A stretch of 43,996 nt of DNA, from the NCBI GenBank assembly GCA_002693775.1, contig NZRP01000045.1:89014-133009 (forward strand), written 5' to 3'. This document shows, in pieces, positions 33,763 to 42,892 of this stretch. This DNA comes from Crocinitomicaceae bacterium. GTDB lineage: Bacteria > Bacteroidota > Bacteroidia > Flavobacteriales_D > Sanyastnellaceae. Position 1 is the stretch's first letter; each line of letters begins with the position of its first letter. Below the pieces are notes generated by a model, which ran no database searches, was not told where the DNA came from, and saw only the letters and a list, made by a program, of their open reading frames with translations. The position numbers and the translations under genes are program-made.

Positions 33763-35055
33763 CTATAGTGATTTCAATTCAACAAGGTCTATTCTGTTTG
33801 CTTCGACCTTTAGAATTTTAATGATATAATTTTCGATTTGGACCTCTTTACCCTCTTGAGGGATTTCAGCTACATTATCTAGAATAAGCCCACCTAAAGT
33901 CTCATAAGCGTCGTCAGTAGGAAGGCTAAGCTCAAGTTTTGTATTTAAATACTCTACTTCATGCCTAGCCGATAATAACCAAATACTATCGCCAATATTT
34001 TGTTCTACTAAGTCTTCTACGTCGTGTTCGTCCTCAATTTCGCCAAGCAATTCCTCCACAATATCTTCCATAGTGAGAATACCGGCAGTACCACCAAACT
34101 CATCGAGTACAACTGCTAAATGTCTTCTTCTTCTTATAAATTGCTTCAACAATTCGTCTCCTGTCATAGGCTCAGGGATGAAGAATGTAGGAAGTAGAAC
34201 TTCATTAATTGATTGAGGTAGTTTGAATAGATCTTTTACGTGAACATAACCAGTGATTTTATCTATGTCCTCATTGTAAACAACAATCTTGCTAAGACCT
34301 GTCTTGTCAAACATTTCTTTTAGTTCAGAAATGCTAGTTATAGAAGAAACTGAAACAACTTCGTTCCTAGGTACAAGGCAGTCACGAGCTCTGATATTTC
34401 CCAACTCAAGAGCGTTCTGCATTATTTTAAGTTCATGCTCAAATTCCCCGTCAGGCTCAATTTTTCCACTCATACCCTGTAGATAATGGTTGAGGTCAGT
34501 TGCCCCAAACTCAGTTGAATCCACTTCTTTTTCAGAGGAACTAAATGGGAATAAAAACAACTTACTTAATCCAACTATCATCATTGCTGGAATGGCAAGC
34601 ACACCTACAATTGTTGCGAGGATTAAGCTCAATCGATTAAGCCAAAGATTTGGCGCTACGTGAAACAGTGACTTAGGAATAAATTCTGCTGTAACAAGTA
34701 CTACTATGGTTGTTATTGTGGTTTGGACTAAGAGAGCTAGAAACGAAATATCAACCTCCCTGCCTAGAAATGGAATATTAGCCTCCTGCCAATTATCACC
34801 ATTGAAGATTAAATCACTGATTATTTCCCCTGATTGAATGCCACAAACCACCAGCGCTAGGTTATTTCCCACAAGCATGCATGCTATAAAAAGCTGAGGC
34901 CTTTTGAAGAATGAGGCAACAAGTTGGCCGCTCCAACTCTTCGTTGAATCCATCTCAACTTGAAGGCGGTTTGCTGAAACAAAAGCCATCTCCATTCCGG
35001 AGAAAAAAGCAGATGCTATTAGTGAGCCAAGTATTATAAAACTAGAAGTGGCCAA
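33763..35055 (-). CDS. CNNM/CorC-type transporter (DUF21, CBS pair, CorC_HlyC)
   Basis: A 430-residue membrane protein, usually annotated as hemolysin family. An N-terminal DUF21 (CNNM) membrane domain with GMEMAFVSANRLQVE spans about four helices to residue ~180. The two CBS modules (ARDCLVPRNEV and GYVHVKDL; RRRHLAVVLDEFGGTAGILTMEDIVEELLGEIEDE in part) bind nucleotides. A CorC_HlyC domain ends it. CNNM proteins are linked to Mg2+ or Co2+ export. It is a paralogue of gldE (39953) with the same domain order. It starts 6 bases after the stop of the small membrane gene upstream. Confidence 0.92.
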   Translation of the reverse strand: MATSSFIILGSLIASAFFSGMEMAFVSANRLQVEMDSTKSWSGQLVASFFKRPQLFIACMLVGNNLALVVCGIQSGEIISDLIFNGDNWQEANIPFLGREVDISFLALLVQTTITTIVVLVTAEFIPKSLFHVAPNLWLNRLSLILATIVGVLAIPAMMIVGLSKLFLFPFSSSEKEVDSTEFGATDLNHYLQGMSGKIEPDGEFEHELKIMQNALELGNIRARDCLVPRNEVVSVSSITSISELKEMFDKTGLSKIVVYNEDIDKITGYVHVKDLFKLPQSINEVLLPTFFIPEPMTGDELLKQFIRRRRHLAVVLDEFGGTAGILTMEDIVEELLGEIEDEHDVEDLVEQNIGDSIWLLSARHEVEYLNTKLELSLPTDDAYETLGGLILDNVAEIPQEGKEVQIENYIIKILKVEANRIDLVELKSL

Positions 35056-35061
35056 GGTCCA

Positions 35062-35274
35062 TTATTTGCCTAAATCTCGTTCGAGTCGTTTTCTAAATAT
35101 ACGACGAATTATATACCAAAGAACTGCAAGAGCTGGTATGATAGGTAAAAACCTATTTTCATAAAGGCCTTCATTGAACATAATCCATATCGTAACCACC
35201 GTTGTTATGACAGTTGCAATTAGCCAAAATTTCTCAGCCGCTTTATTTACTTTCAGTATTCTTTTCTGATCCAT
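35062..35274 (-). CDS. Small two-helix membrane protein
   Basis: A 70-residue basic protein with two predicted helices (FWLIATVITTVVTIWIMF and FLPIIPALAVLWYIIRRIF) and a charged tail. No function is known to me. It overlaps the 3' end of lptC by 32 bases and is followed 6 bases later by the CNNM gene, so it looks like a genuine member of the run. Confidence 0.72.
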   Translation of the reverse strand: MDQKRILKVNKAAEKFWLIATVITTVVTIWIMFNEGLYENRFLPIIPALAVLWYIIRRIFRKRLERDLGK

Positions 35275-35824
35275 TTGGCAAATCGAATGCCCCTGTAGGG
35301 TTTAGTATCATATAATTTTCAAATTTACTATCTGCCTCGAGCCCTTTCCCTTGTATTGTTCCAGTGTTAGTTGTAATACTTACAGGTCTATTTGTGTGGA
35401 CTCTATCCTCTTCATTAGACCAAACCAAGTATTCTGTATTCAACTTTTCACCTTCATTATTTATTAATTCAACTTTATCCCAAGCTTCAAGATGAGCCTT
35501 GTCTGCATTATATGTGCCTCTACCACCTTTTAGAACTGCATCGTGCTCATGCTCATCACCCTCTATATACAAAGTGAATCCATCACTAACCCTCCAAATC
35601 TCGCTTTCCTCTCCGTCACTTTCCCATCTCTCTAATCTTCCTGAATAAAGGACATTTTTCACTTCCCCTTTTTCAGAGTATTTAAAGGAACCACCAGATA
35701 TAACTTGGAGGGCTATTTCTTCCCGGTCTTTACTCATCACTTCTTCAGCTTCTGTAACTCCACAGCCAAATGAAATGGTGGTAAAAGCTAATGAAGCTAA
35801 AGAAATGCGAATACCAGTAGACAT
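35243..35824 (-). CDS. lptC: LPS export protein LptC
   Basis: A 193-residue protein of the LptC family, which passes lipopolysaccharide from the LptBFG extractor to LptA in the periplasm. An N-terminal hydrophobic segment ends in SFGCG, so it may be a lipoprotein, unlike E. coli LptC, which has a transmembrane anchor. The mature part is the LptA/LptC beta-jellyroll pattern (LYSGRLERWESD, LKGGRGTYNADKAHLEAWDKVELINNEG, given in part, and GKGLEADSKFENYMI). It lies 3 bases after the TPR gene stop. Confidence 0.85.
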   Translation of the reverse strand: MSTGIRISLASLAFTTISFGCGVTEAEEVMSKDREEIALQVISGGSFKYSEKGEVKNVLYSGRLERWESDGEESEIWRVSDGFTLYIEGDEHEHDAVLKGGRGTYNADKAHLEAWDKVELINNEGEKLNTEYLVWSNEEDRVHTNRPVSITTNTGTIQGKGLEADSKFENYMILNPTGAFDLPNGSEKNTESK

Positions 35825-35827
35825 TAT

Positions 35828-37222
35828 TTATCTAACTCGGATAACTGTAGTCTCTCCAGAACATGGGCATGACCCAGACTCCTTTACTGTAAAGTTAGCT
35901 CCAGCATTTAACCCTAGTGCGAAGATTTCATCAATAGTTGGGAATTGCTTCTCCATATTACTCATCTTCTTTTTCGCAGTTGTAGCAAGTTCTGCGTCCA
36001 TTCTCTTAGCTCTAGAGTAGTAGTCGTGAGCTACCCAGTAAACTGATCTTTTACCAATAGCTCCATCATCACATGCCTTAGAAGAACCAGCAATAGCGTC
36101 TCCAATTAGCATATATGCATCTGCATTATTAGAATCTATAGCAAGAACCTGACGAGCGTATCTCTTAGCAGTGTTAGGTCGCTGAAGTGCTGAAGCAATT
36201 TGGCCTGCCTTAAGAAGGTAAGTAAGCTGGTTAGAACAATTATCACAGCTCATCACTGCCTCCTCCATGTACTTAAAACTATTAGCAAAGTCTGACTTTT
36301 TAGCGTAGCCCATACCGATTGCATAAGCAGCCTCAGCAGATGGGTCTACATCGTATACAGCTGTTGCAACAGGAAGGAATAAATCGTTTTCAGTACACTC
36401 TCTATCAACAAGAAGACTTAACACTTTGCGCTTTAGATCAATGTCTTCAGGGTTAGCATCAATGCTTGCTTGGAGAACTGGAACCATCTCATCACATTTA
36501 GCGATCGCAATAAATGTCTTTTGGATGTTCTCCTTTGCACTCTTGTATCCATTGATGGTTTTCTCCTTGCCATTAGCATTTGCAATTGCTGAATTAGCGT
36601 ATTCCATAAGCATCAGGTAGTCAGTAAGCATATTTGCTTTCATTTCTGTACCCTTTTCCTTGTCCTCCTTGTTAACGGCTTTCATAGTGTAGAAAGAAGT
36701 AACGTAGTATCCGCTTAATGTTGAAGCAGAACTCTTGCTGCCTAAACAGTCTATGCTTTCCTTAAACATTTCTAAAGCCACCTCAGGATGAGACTTGAAG
36801 AACTTATACTGATCAGATGCTTTTCTTCCTAGTGTGTGACATCTGTTGTTTGGCTTTTTCTTAGTAGAAGGGAATAGTTCCATTCTCATGTCGTAAACCC
36901 ACATAAGGCTATCAACAAGAACCGCTTGTCTTACGTCATCCCCAGCCTTTTTTGCAACTTTAATTTCAGCTTTAATGAAAGTCGCACCATCTGCGTAAAG
37001 ACTTTCCTGTACTGTAGGTGGGCACACCTCACAAGCAGTCTCCCACTGTTGGTATGCTTCTGAATAGTTTTTCTGCTTTTTGTAACTCTTGTAAACGCTA
37101 AGAGCTTCTTTACATAGAGTTTGTTGCTCCGGAGTATCTCCGTACTTAGAATCGTCTTGCGAGAAACCGCAAAGAGGCAGGACAACTAGAATTGGAAGTG
37201 TTAGGAATTTGGTAAATTTCAT
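35828..37222 (-). CDS. Periplasmic tetratricopeptide-repeat protein
   Basis: A protein of about 464 residues. The ATG at 37222 puts a signal peptide first (MKFTKFLTLPILVVLPLCGFSQ); the frame continues further upstream through non-ATG codons. Helical repeats with Ala/Tyr periodicity fit TPRs (PSAEAAYAIGMGYAKKSDFANSF, then PNTAKRYARQVLAID). Paired cysteines in the repeats (CEVCPP, CDNC) suggest disulfides. It sits between the outer-membrane protein gene (14 bases) and lptC (3 bases), so a role in envelope assembly is plausible but not shown. Confidence 0.82.
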   Translation of the reverse strand: MKFTKFLTLPILVVLPLCGFSQDDSKYGDTPEQQTLCKEALSVYKSYKKQKNYSEAYQQWETACEVCPPTVQESLYADGATFIKAEIKVAKKAGDDVRQAVLVDSLMWVYDMRMELFPSTKKKPNNRCHTLGRKASDQYKFFKSHPEVALEMFKESIDCLGSKSSASTLSGYYVTSFYTMKAVNKEDKEKGTEMKANMLTDYLMLMEYANSAIANANGKEKTINGYKSAKENIQKTFIAIAKCDEMVPVLQASIDANPEDIDLKRKVLSLLVDRECTENDLFLPVATAVYDVDPSAEAAYAIGMGYAKKSDFANSFKYMEEAVMSCDNCSNQLTYLLKAGQIASALQRPNTAKRYARQVLAIDSNNADAYMLIGDAIAGSSKACDDGAIGKRSVYWVAHDYYSRAKRMDAELATTAKKKMSNMEKQFPTIDEIFALGLNAGANFTVKESGSCPCSGETTVIRVR

Positions 37223-37236
37223 TTTCTTGCGTTTTA

Positions 37237-38679
37237 TCAATCGTATAGTTTTGGCGTAAGCCAAAGGTTTTTAAAGAATGGTGCCAAAGACACACCTACT
37301 TGAATATTAAAAATTGATTCTTCTAATGTGTTATCTAAAACTATGCCATTTGCATCTGAAAGCGAACGATGGCCGTATTCTACACCAAAGTGAAGATTGC
37401 TATTAGATCTAGATCCCTCAAGTGGTATTGAGAGTCCAGCAGAAGCTCTCCAACCTGTTAGTTGGTTGTCTAAATATTTTATAGGGTACTCATCAATAGC
37501 AAATCCAGCCCTATAAGTAGATCTACTAAAAATACTGCTATTACTACCAGATGATGCAGGTTTTATTGATAGGCCTAGGGACTTTCTACTAGCCTTAGCC
37601 CACTCTGCATTGCCGTCGATTAGATCTATATCAAAATCATTCGCCACAGAAGCCCAATCCTCCTGCATCATGTCTGCTACAATAAGAATTCTTCTTCCTT
37701 TTGAACCTTCAAATGATATTCCAGCACCAGCTGTCCATTTAGAAGGGATCTTTCCTTCAGCATCTAGTGTGTTCAAGTAAAAAGCTGTGTCCACAGGAGT
37801 CTCCACACTACTTAAAAGCTGAACAGACTCTACTATTTTTTCGTAGTCAGTGTATAAAGTTGACGACGTAGCATATGTTCCACCAATAAACAATGAAGCT
37901 GAATTTTTGAAGTTCTTATCAGCGTCATAATTCGCATAAAGCAGTTGAAATGCCTGTAGTCCAAAGACCCCGCCAAGAGATCGATGTCTCATTGAAGTGC
38001 TGGTCCTATTGTCTAGGAATGTTATATCCTCGATATCAAGTCTGCTTTGCTGGATTACCTCGCCAAACAAGTAGTTCACTTGTGCGCCTAAATAAACGCT
38101 ATTTTTAAGAACAAGTACAGAATCAGCTTCCCCTGCATCAATCCACTTTTTACTTCTAAATGCGTGAGCTAGCCCCAAATAACTCTTGGCTGTCCCACCA
38201 GATCCCCGGTATCTTTCTGTAATATGCCCTAATAATTCATCTTCTGAACTTCTGCTTAAGTTGTAGCCATTTGCTGAATATGGTAGCATACCCATCATTA
38301 TTGAAGTCTTTCCGCCAGGTCGCTTAACAACTATGTTCATTGCGCCTATGCTTCCTGTTAATGAAGTAGTGCTAGAATCCCCTTCATTCATGGTGTTTCT
38401 GGACCCGTGCACTGAAGATTGAAAAATGGTTGAAGTACACCCAGCTGCAGAAGCAGGTTGCTCAGGATTGATCACGCCACCTTCCATCATTGGAGCGCTA
38501 ACTCCACCCATTAGAAGTTGAGGCGTTGAGAGAGTAGGCACATTTAGACCTAGACCAAATCTAGACCAAGGCGAAGGTTCAGTGTCCTGGCTTAAAAGTA
38601 AGTTATGGCTTAAAACGCACAATAATACTGCGATTGCGGTTTTAAGATTAGACACTTTTGATAGTTTGTAATAAAGCAT
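37237..38679 (-). CDS. Outer-membrane protein, probable FadL/OMPP1-like barrel
   Basis: A 480-residue exported protein (signal ends NLLLSQ) beginning the mature part with PSPWSRFGLGLN, common in Bacteroidota outer-membrane proteins. Alternating beta strands, NYLFGEVIQQSRLDIEDI and glycine-rich turns fit a long barrel. Its 5' end overlaps coaX by 32 bases; a GTG at 38655 would reduce this overlap but not remove it. The ligand is unknown. It is one of the conserved coaX-OMP-TPR-lptC group. Confidence 0.8.
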   Translation of the reverse strand: MLYYKLSKVSNLKTAIAVLLCVLSHNLLLSQDTEPSPWSRFGLGLNVPTLSTPQLLMGGVSAPMMEGGVINPEQPASAAGCTSTIFQSSVHGSRNTMNEGDSSTTSLTGSIGAMNIVVKRPGGKTSIMMGMLPYSANGYNLSRSSEDELLGHITERYRGSGGTAKSYLGLAHAFRSKKWIDAGEADSVLVLKNSVYLGAQVNYLFGEVIQQSRLDIEDITFLDNRTSTSMRHRSLGGVFGLQAFQLLYANYDADKNFKNSASLFIGGTYATSSTLYTDYEKIVESVQLLSSVETPVDTAFYLNTLDAEGKIPSKWTAGAGISFEGSKGRRILIVADMMQEDWASVANDFDIDLIDGNAEWAKASRKSLGLSIKPASSGSNSSIFSRSTYRAGFAIDEYPIKYLDNQLTGWRASAGLSIPLEGSRSNSNLHFGVEYGHRSLSDANGIVLDNTLEESIFNIQVGVSLAPFFKNLWLTPKLYD

Positions 38680-39397
38680 AGTACCCCTTTAGGGTCAGAT
38701 TAGAGTCTGCAAATTTCGGGGCTACAGGTCCTAGTTCCAAGTTCGAACTCCCACCTCCTGTTAAAATAACTCCTAAAGAAGGATATTCTTGCTTCAATGT
38801 TGTCCATCTCCCAATTATTTCGCTTACAATTCCATCTGCAGCTCCCTTCATCATAGCGTCTTCCGTATTTACTCCTTTACTTTCTCCAGTGATTTTATAA
38901 TTGCCTGTGTATTCAAGTTTTGGAAGAGCATCAGTGTCTTCATTCATTGACTTAAGACGCGAATCAATTCCAGGAGATATCATACCGCCAAGATGAATAC
39001 CTTCAACTATTAGGTCAGCAGTTATGCATGTACCCACATCAACTACAAGCCATGCTGGATTTATTCTCATGTAGTCTTCTATGCCTTTCTGAACAGCAAA
39101 TGAATTCGCAATTCTATCAGCGCCTAATGAATTAGGTTTTTCAATTTCAGTAACTAGAGGATGATCATCCCCGTGCTTAAAAATGATAATGTTTCCAGAG
39201 CATAAGTCAAATAGTGAAGCCTCCTCATGATCTGTCCAACTTCCACTTCCTGTAAGCATTATTTCGCTAGGTTTTCCAGGAGGAATTGCTTCAGCGGTGA
39301 ACTCTTCAAATGCAAGCCTTGATAAAAGGTTCCCTTCAACGAAGATTCCAATCTTCCATAGCGTATTGCCCTTTTCTACAATCCACGTTGTTCCCAT
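38648..39397 (-). CDS. coaX: Type III pantothenate kinase
   Basis: A 249-residue enzyme of the ASKHA fold that phosphorylates pantothenate, the first step of coenzyme A synthesis. The start is shortened compared with the classical DxGNT motif: VEKGNTLWKIGIF. Later motifs are LGADRIANSFA, VVDVGTCITADLI, GGMISPGIDSR and ILTGGGSS. The usual first aspartate is replaced by glutamate (VEKGNT), which may matter for the P-loop-like site. It overlaps gldD upstream by 22 bases and the barrel gene downstream by 32 bases. Confidence 0.92.
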   Translation of the reverse strand: MGTTWIVEKGNTLWKIGIFVEGNLLSRLAFEEFTAEAIPPGKPSEIMLTGSGSWTDHEEASLFDLCSGNIIIFKHGDDHPLVTEIEKPNSLGADRIANSFAVQKGIEDYMRINPAWLVVDVGTCITADLIVEGIHLGGMISPGIDSRLKSMNEDTDALPKLEYTGNYKITGESKGVNTEDAMMKGAADGIVSEIIGRWTTLKQEYPSLGVILTGGGSSNLELGPVAPKFADSNLTLKGYYALLQTIKSV

Positions 39398-39969
39398 GAT
39401 ATTGATCTCATTACGTGTTCTACATCGCTAAGCAATCTGCGAACCACAGGCGCTGTGCTATCAGCATTTGGTTTGTGATTGAAGTAAAGTGAACCACGCA
39501 CAAAATAATCAGAGCTGTCAGTCACAAAAAACTGTAATGGAGTAGCAACAGGCCCTCCTAAGTGGTATAGCACTCCATTCGTTCCATGTTCATCTTCGCT
39601 GATTCTAATCCTACTAATTCCGTTTGCTTTTATGTCATGGGAAAACACCATGTCCTGAGCATCCTCCATTAAATCATAAAGGTTGTCGTGCACTTCTACT
39701 TGAGTGCAATGAAGGCGTGCATTAAACCGATCGAATTTGAGGTTAAACCAACAAGCGTCACCACTTTTTTCAGACTTTATTAACTCAACGGAACTGTATT
39801 GTGGCTTCTCTAAACTCAACCCACAATCTAAATCGACCTGAGAAAAACTAGCTTCAGGAATATTAATTCTTTGGTATCCTTTAGGTCTAGGAATTGGAGA
39901 TTCTGAGCAGCTCGAAAAACAGAAGCTAACTAAAGAAGCGATAACAAAAGTTCTAGTTCTCCCTGTCAT
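39376..39969 (-). CDS. gldD: Gliding motility lipoprotein GldD
   Basis: A 197-residue lipoprotein (SFCFSSC lipobox) with the GldD start CSESPIPRPKGYQRINIP. GldD is needed for gliding in Flavobacterium and is linked to the type IX secretion machinery. It is encoded directly after gldE with a 17-base overlap, the standard order. A secreted T9SS substrate is present in this window, which fits a working system. Confidence 0.92.
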   Translation of the reverse strand: MTGRTRTFVIASLVSFCFSSCSESPIPRPKGYQRINIPEASFSQVDLDCGLSLEKPQYSSVELIKSEKSGDACWFNLKFDRFNARLHCTQVEVHDNLYDLMEDAQDMVFSHDIKANGISRIRISEDEHGTNGVLYHLGGPVATPLQFFVTDSSDYFVRGSLYFNHKPNADSTAPVVRRLLSDVEHVMRSISWEQRGL

Positions 39970-41242
39970 TTTTCTCTCCCTTTATGATTTCAATTTTAAC
40001 CCTGTCAATCTTTCTATTATCGCCAGCGTCTATTGACAGCTTCAAGTTCTCAAAATTGATATACTCTCCTTTTCTTAAAATCTTCCCAGCCTGTTCCATG
40101 ATAAACCCCCCCAAGGTGTCACTTTCTCCCTTTGCCTCTTCCCAAGAATTTTCCTCTAACTCTAGGACTCGGTAAAAATCGATAAGAGCAGTTTTACCTT
40201 CCATAATGAAAGTGTTCTCGTCTAGCTTAGAGTAACTAATTTCTTCTACATCGAATTCGTCAGTTATATCTCCAACTATCTCCTCAAGTACATCTTCTAA
40301 GGTGATCAGACCGCTGGTTCCTCCGTATTCATCAACCACCAGGGCCATGTGCACTTTACGCTCTTGGAATTCCCTTAACAAGTCGTCGATCTTCATGTTT
40401 TCAGTTATGAAGTATGGTTCTCGTAAAAGTGAAGTCCAAACCGCAGTTTCAAGATCCAGAAGCGGAATCAGATCTTTAATATGTAATACCCCCACAACCT
40501 CATCCATAGATCCCTTATGAATGGGAATCCTAGAGTATCCACTTGCAACAACGGCTGACCGTAAGACGCTCCACGGTTCCTCTAGTGAAAATGCTACCAC
40601 ATCAGTCCTGGGCGTCATTATCTGCTTTGCATCCTTGTCGCCAAACTTTACAATCCTCTCAAGAATCTCTTTTTCCTCAACGGACCTGTCCTTATTATCT
40701 GTTAACTCAACAGCTTTCGAAAGCTCATTTACAGAAATTTCTCCGGCGGATTTTGCGATTCTCTCGTCTAATCTCCTACCAATAGATACAAGTGGTCTCC
40801 AAAGAGGTTTAAATAGTTTCTGGAGAACTACTAAAGGAGGCGCCATGAATCTGCTCACTTGCAAATTATGAGAGTTAGCGTAGAGCTTTGGTACTACTTC
40901 TCCAAATAATACAATTATGAATGTGATACCCACAACATTAATTGCAAAGTTCAATAATTCATTTTCACTTGCTGAAGGGATTAGAGATTGAGACCAAACT
41001 GTTGCAATCAAGATGATTGCAATATTTATAAGGTTGTTCAGAACCAGAATTGTAGCAAGTAAATTCCTAGGTCCTTCCTTTTCACTTGGGGACTTTAAGA
41101 GTTTAAGTACTAGTTCTGACGACCTTTTGCTATCTGATTCTAATTCTTCTAAATCATTAGGTTTTAGGGAAAAGAAGGCGACTTCAGATCCGGAAATAAG
41201 TGCACTGCAAAGCAGTAAAAATGCAATTAGTCCTAGTGTCAT
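39953..41242 (-). CDS. gldE: Gliding motility-associated protein GldE (CNNM/CorC type)
   Basis: A 429-residue membrane protein with a DUF21 domain (SALISGSEVAFFSLKP), CBS pair (AKQIMTPRTDVVAF, GVLHIKDLIPL, MALVVDEYGGTSGLITLEDVLEEIVGDI in part) and a CorC_HlyC end. GldE is a close partner of GldD, and its overexpression can offset some gldD defects in Flavobacterium. Placement ssb-gldE-gldD is the usual Bacteroidota arrangement. The CNNM at 33763 is a paralogue. Confidence 0.92.
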   Translation of the reverse strand: MTLGLIAFLLLCSALISGSEVAFFSLKPNDLEELESDSKRSSELVLKLLKSPSEKEGPRNLLATILVLNNLINIAIILIATVWSQSLIPSASENELLNFAINVVGITFIIVLFGEVVPKLYANSHNLQVSRFMAPPLVVLQKLFKPLWRPLVSIGRRLDERIAKSAGEISVNELSKAVELTDNKDRSVEEKEILERIVKFGDKDAKQIMTPRTDVVAFSLEEPWSVLRSAVVASGYSRIPIHKGSMDEVVGVLHIKDLIPLLDLETAVWTSLLREPYFITENMKIDDLLREFQERKVHMALVVDEYGGTSGLITLEDVLEEIVGDITDEFDVEEISYSKLDENTFIMEGKTALIDFYRVLELEENSWEEAKGESDTLGGFIMEQAGKILRKGEYINFENLKLSIDAGDNRKIDRVKIEIIKGEKNDREN

Positions 41243-41245
41243 TAA

Positions 41246-41677
41246 TTAAAATGGTAAGTCGTCACTCTTAGGTTCTGCAGGCTGTGTAGACTGAGCTGTA
41301 GCGTCTGGTTGTTCTGGTGCTGGTGCATGAGCTGAAGGATTGTCCTTCTTATCAAGCATCTGCATAGTGTCGCCAACGATTTCAGTAGTGTAGCGAGTCA
41401 TGCCCTGCTTGTCTTCCCACTTTCTTGTGCGAAGTTTTCCGTCTATGTATACTTGAGATCCTTTTCTTAGGAATTTTTCAGCTGTTTCAGCTAGTCCTCT
41501 CCAAAGAATTATGTTGTGCCATTCAGTAGAAGTAACTCTTTCTCCACTGGTTCTGTCTTTATAAGACTCAGAAGTAGCTAATGAAAATGAACAAACTGCA
41601 ACTCCACTTTGAGTGTAGCGCATCTCTGGATCTCGGCCTAAGTGGCCTACTAATATTACTTTATTTATTCCTGCCAT
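41246..41677 (-). CDS. ssb: Single-stranded DNA-binding protein
   Basis: A 143-residue SSB. The OB fold covers about residues 1-110 ([42 protein letters not shown]). A proline/glutamine-rich disordered linker leads to the acidic tip DDLPF that recruits repair and replication proteins. gldE starts 3 bases after the stop. It diverges from HU across 166 bases. Confidence 0.96.
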   Translation of the reverse strand: MAGINKVILVGHLGRDPEMRYTQSGVAVCSFSLATSESYKDRTSGERVTSTEWHNIILWRGLAETAEKFLRKGSQVYIDGKLRTRKWEDKQGMTRYTTEIVGDTMQMLDKKDNPSAHAPAPEQPDATAQSTQPAEPKSDDLPF

Positions 41678-41741
41678 GTAAAGCGAAGGTATGGATTCTG
41701 CTATCGAATTAATCTTCTTATTGCATAAAGTTCATCATACG

Positions 41742-41772
41742 TTTCGTTTTCAGTTGAATAGACGTATTTTTG
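41742..41772 (+). promoter_or_regulatory. Predicted HU promoter
   Basis: TTTC (41742-41745), 19 bases, then TATTTTTG (41765-41772), an exact TAnnTTTG, which fits the Bacteroidota -33/-7 pattern. The HU ATG lies 71 bases downstream, leaving an AT-rich leader. The other half of the 166-base ssb-HU gap shows no equally good element for ssb. Confidence 0.55.
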
Positions 41773-41843
41773 CACCCCAATTAATTTGAAAAGCGCGGTA
41801 ATTTTATCGCATGTAACTAAAACTCAAGCAACTACAAATAGCT

Positions 41844-42137
41844 ATGACAAAAGCTGATATTGTTAGCCAGATCGCAGAGCAAACTGGTATGGAAAAGCAC
41901 GATGTGCAAATTACTGTTGAAGCATTTATGCGCACAGTGCGTGATAACGTGGAAAGAGGTGATAACGTTTACTTAAGAGGATTTGGAAGCTTTATTGTGA
42001 AGACAAGAGCTGCGAAGACAGGAAGAAATATTCTTGCTAAGAAGTCTATTCGCATCCCTGCTCATAACATTCCAGCGTTCAAGCCTGCAAAGGAATTCCT
42101 TGAAAACGTTAAGGAAAAGGTTGCTGTAAAGGCGTAA
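41844..42137 (+). CDS. HU-type DNA-binding protein
   Basis: A 97-residue nucleoid protein. The helical dimer half (MTKADIVSQIAEQTGM, VEAFMRTVRDNV) is followed by GFGSFIVKTRAAKTGRN, with the conserved GFG and the beta arm, then IPAHNIPAFKPAKEFLENV. HU bends and coats DNA. The downstream TPR lipoprotein gene begins 3 bases after the stop, so the two are likely co-transcribed from the promoter at 41742. Confidence 0.95.
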   Translation: MTKADIVSQIAEQTGMEKHDVQITVEAFMRTVRDNVERGDNVYLRGFGSFIVKTRAAKTGRNILAKKSIRIPAHNIPAFKPAKEFLENVKEKVAVKA

Positions 42138-42140
42138 TTA

Positions 42141-42782
42141 ATGAGGCCTGCCGCTGAGCAAATATTATTAATTGTAGTAGCAGTTATCTCAATTGTTGTC
42201 ATCGCGTGTTCAGACCGTTTGCCGGAATCTGTTCAGGCTGATGCTGAAACAGAACATCCTGCCATAGAGGTAGGTGAGCTGAAGTCAGATGATGATAAGC
42301 AAATAGATAAAGCTCTTGCAATTATTGATGGCGGTAAAGCACCTATGGAGGGCATCCTCCTATTAAAAGAGCTTGCTGAAAGAGAGGGTGATCCTAATCT
42401 TGATGCAATATTCTTACTTGGAAAACTGAGCGTTCAAATCGATTCATTGGATAAAGCCGTAAAGAGGTTTAACCAGGTACTCGAAATTGATCCTAATCAT
42501 CTTGATGCAACTTGGGAGCTTGCTATGTTGAACATGAAAATGGGAGACTTAGAAGCAGCCATTCTTCAATTTGATTATTGTGTCGAATATGATTTGTCCT
42601 ATGCAAATGGTTATTTTTTTATAGGACAATGCTACGAAGCAATGAACCAAACAAAGCCTGCACTCGAGGCTTATAAAGCATATCTCCCACTAGCTCCTGA
42701 TTCAATTGTATCAGTAAGTGTAGAGGGTATTATTAACAGATTGGAAGTCGGAGCCACAGTGGCAAACGACCCTAACTCATAA
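42141..42782 (+). CDS. TPR-containing lipoprotein
   Basis: A 213-residue lipoprotein (VVAVISIVVIAC) with an acidic spacer and at least three tetratricopeptide repeats from about residue 75 (SLDKAVKRFNQVLEIDPNHLDATWELA in part, LEAAILQFDYCVEYD, KPALEAYKAYLPLAPDS). It is probably a scaffold in the envelope. It lies between HU and the basic mini-protein gene, with 3 and 11 bases between them, so it belongs to the same short run. Confidence 0.85.
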   Translation: MRPAAEQILLIVVAVISIVVIACSDRLPESVQADAETEHPAIEVGELKSDDDKQIDKALAIIDGGKAPMEGILLLKELAEREGDPNLDAIFLLGKLSVQIDSLDKAVKRFNQVLEIDPNHLDATWELAMLNMKMGDLEAAILQFDYCVEYDLSYANGYFFIGQCYEAMNQTKPALEAYKAYLPLAPDSIVSVSVEGIINRLEVGATVANDPNS

Positions 42783-42793
42783 AGCACATTATC

Positions 42794-42886
42794 ATGCCAA
42801 GCGGAAAAAAACGCAAGCGTCATAAGATGGCCACTCACAAGAGAAAGAAGCGTCTACGTAAGAATCGTCACAAGAAGAAGAAGTAA
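42794..42886 (+). CDS. Very basic 30-residue protein, AURKAIP1/COX24-domain type
   Basis: This short gene starts MPSGKKRKRHKMATHKR and ends KKKK. More than half of the residues are Lys, Arg or His. Proteins of this shape, annotated AURKAIP1/COX24 domain-containing, are common in Bacteroidota. The related mitochondrial protein belongs to the mitoribosome, so a ribosomal role is likely but not shown here. The ATG is 11 bases after the TPR lipoprotein stop. A hairpin follows at 42893. Confidence 0.85.
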   Translation: MPSGKKRKRHKMATHKRKKRLRKNRHKKKK

Positions 42887-42892
42887 TTCTTG

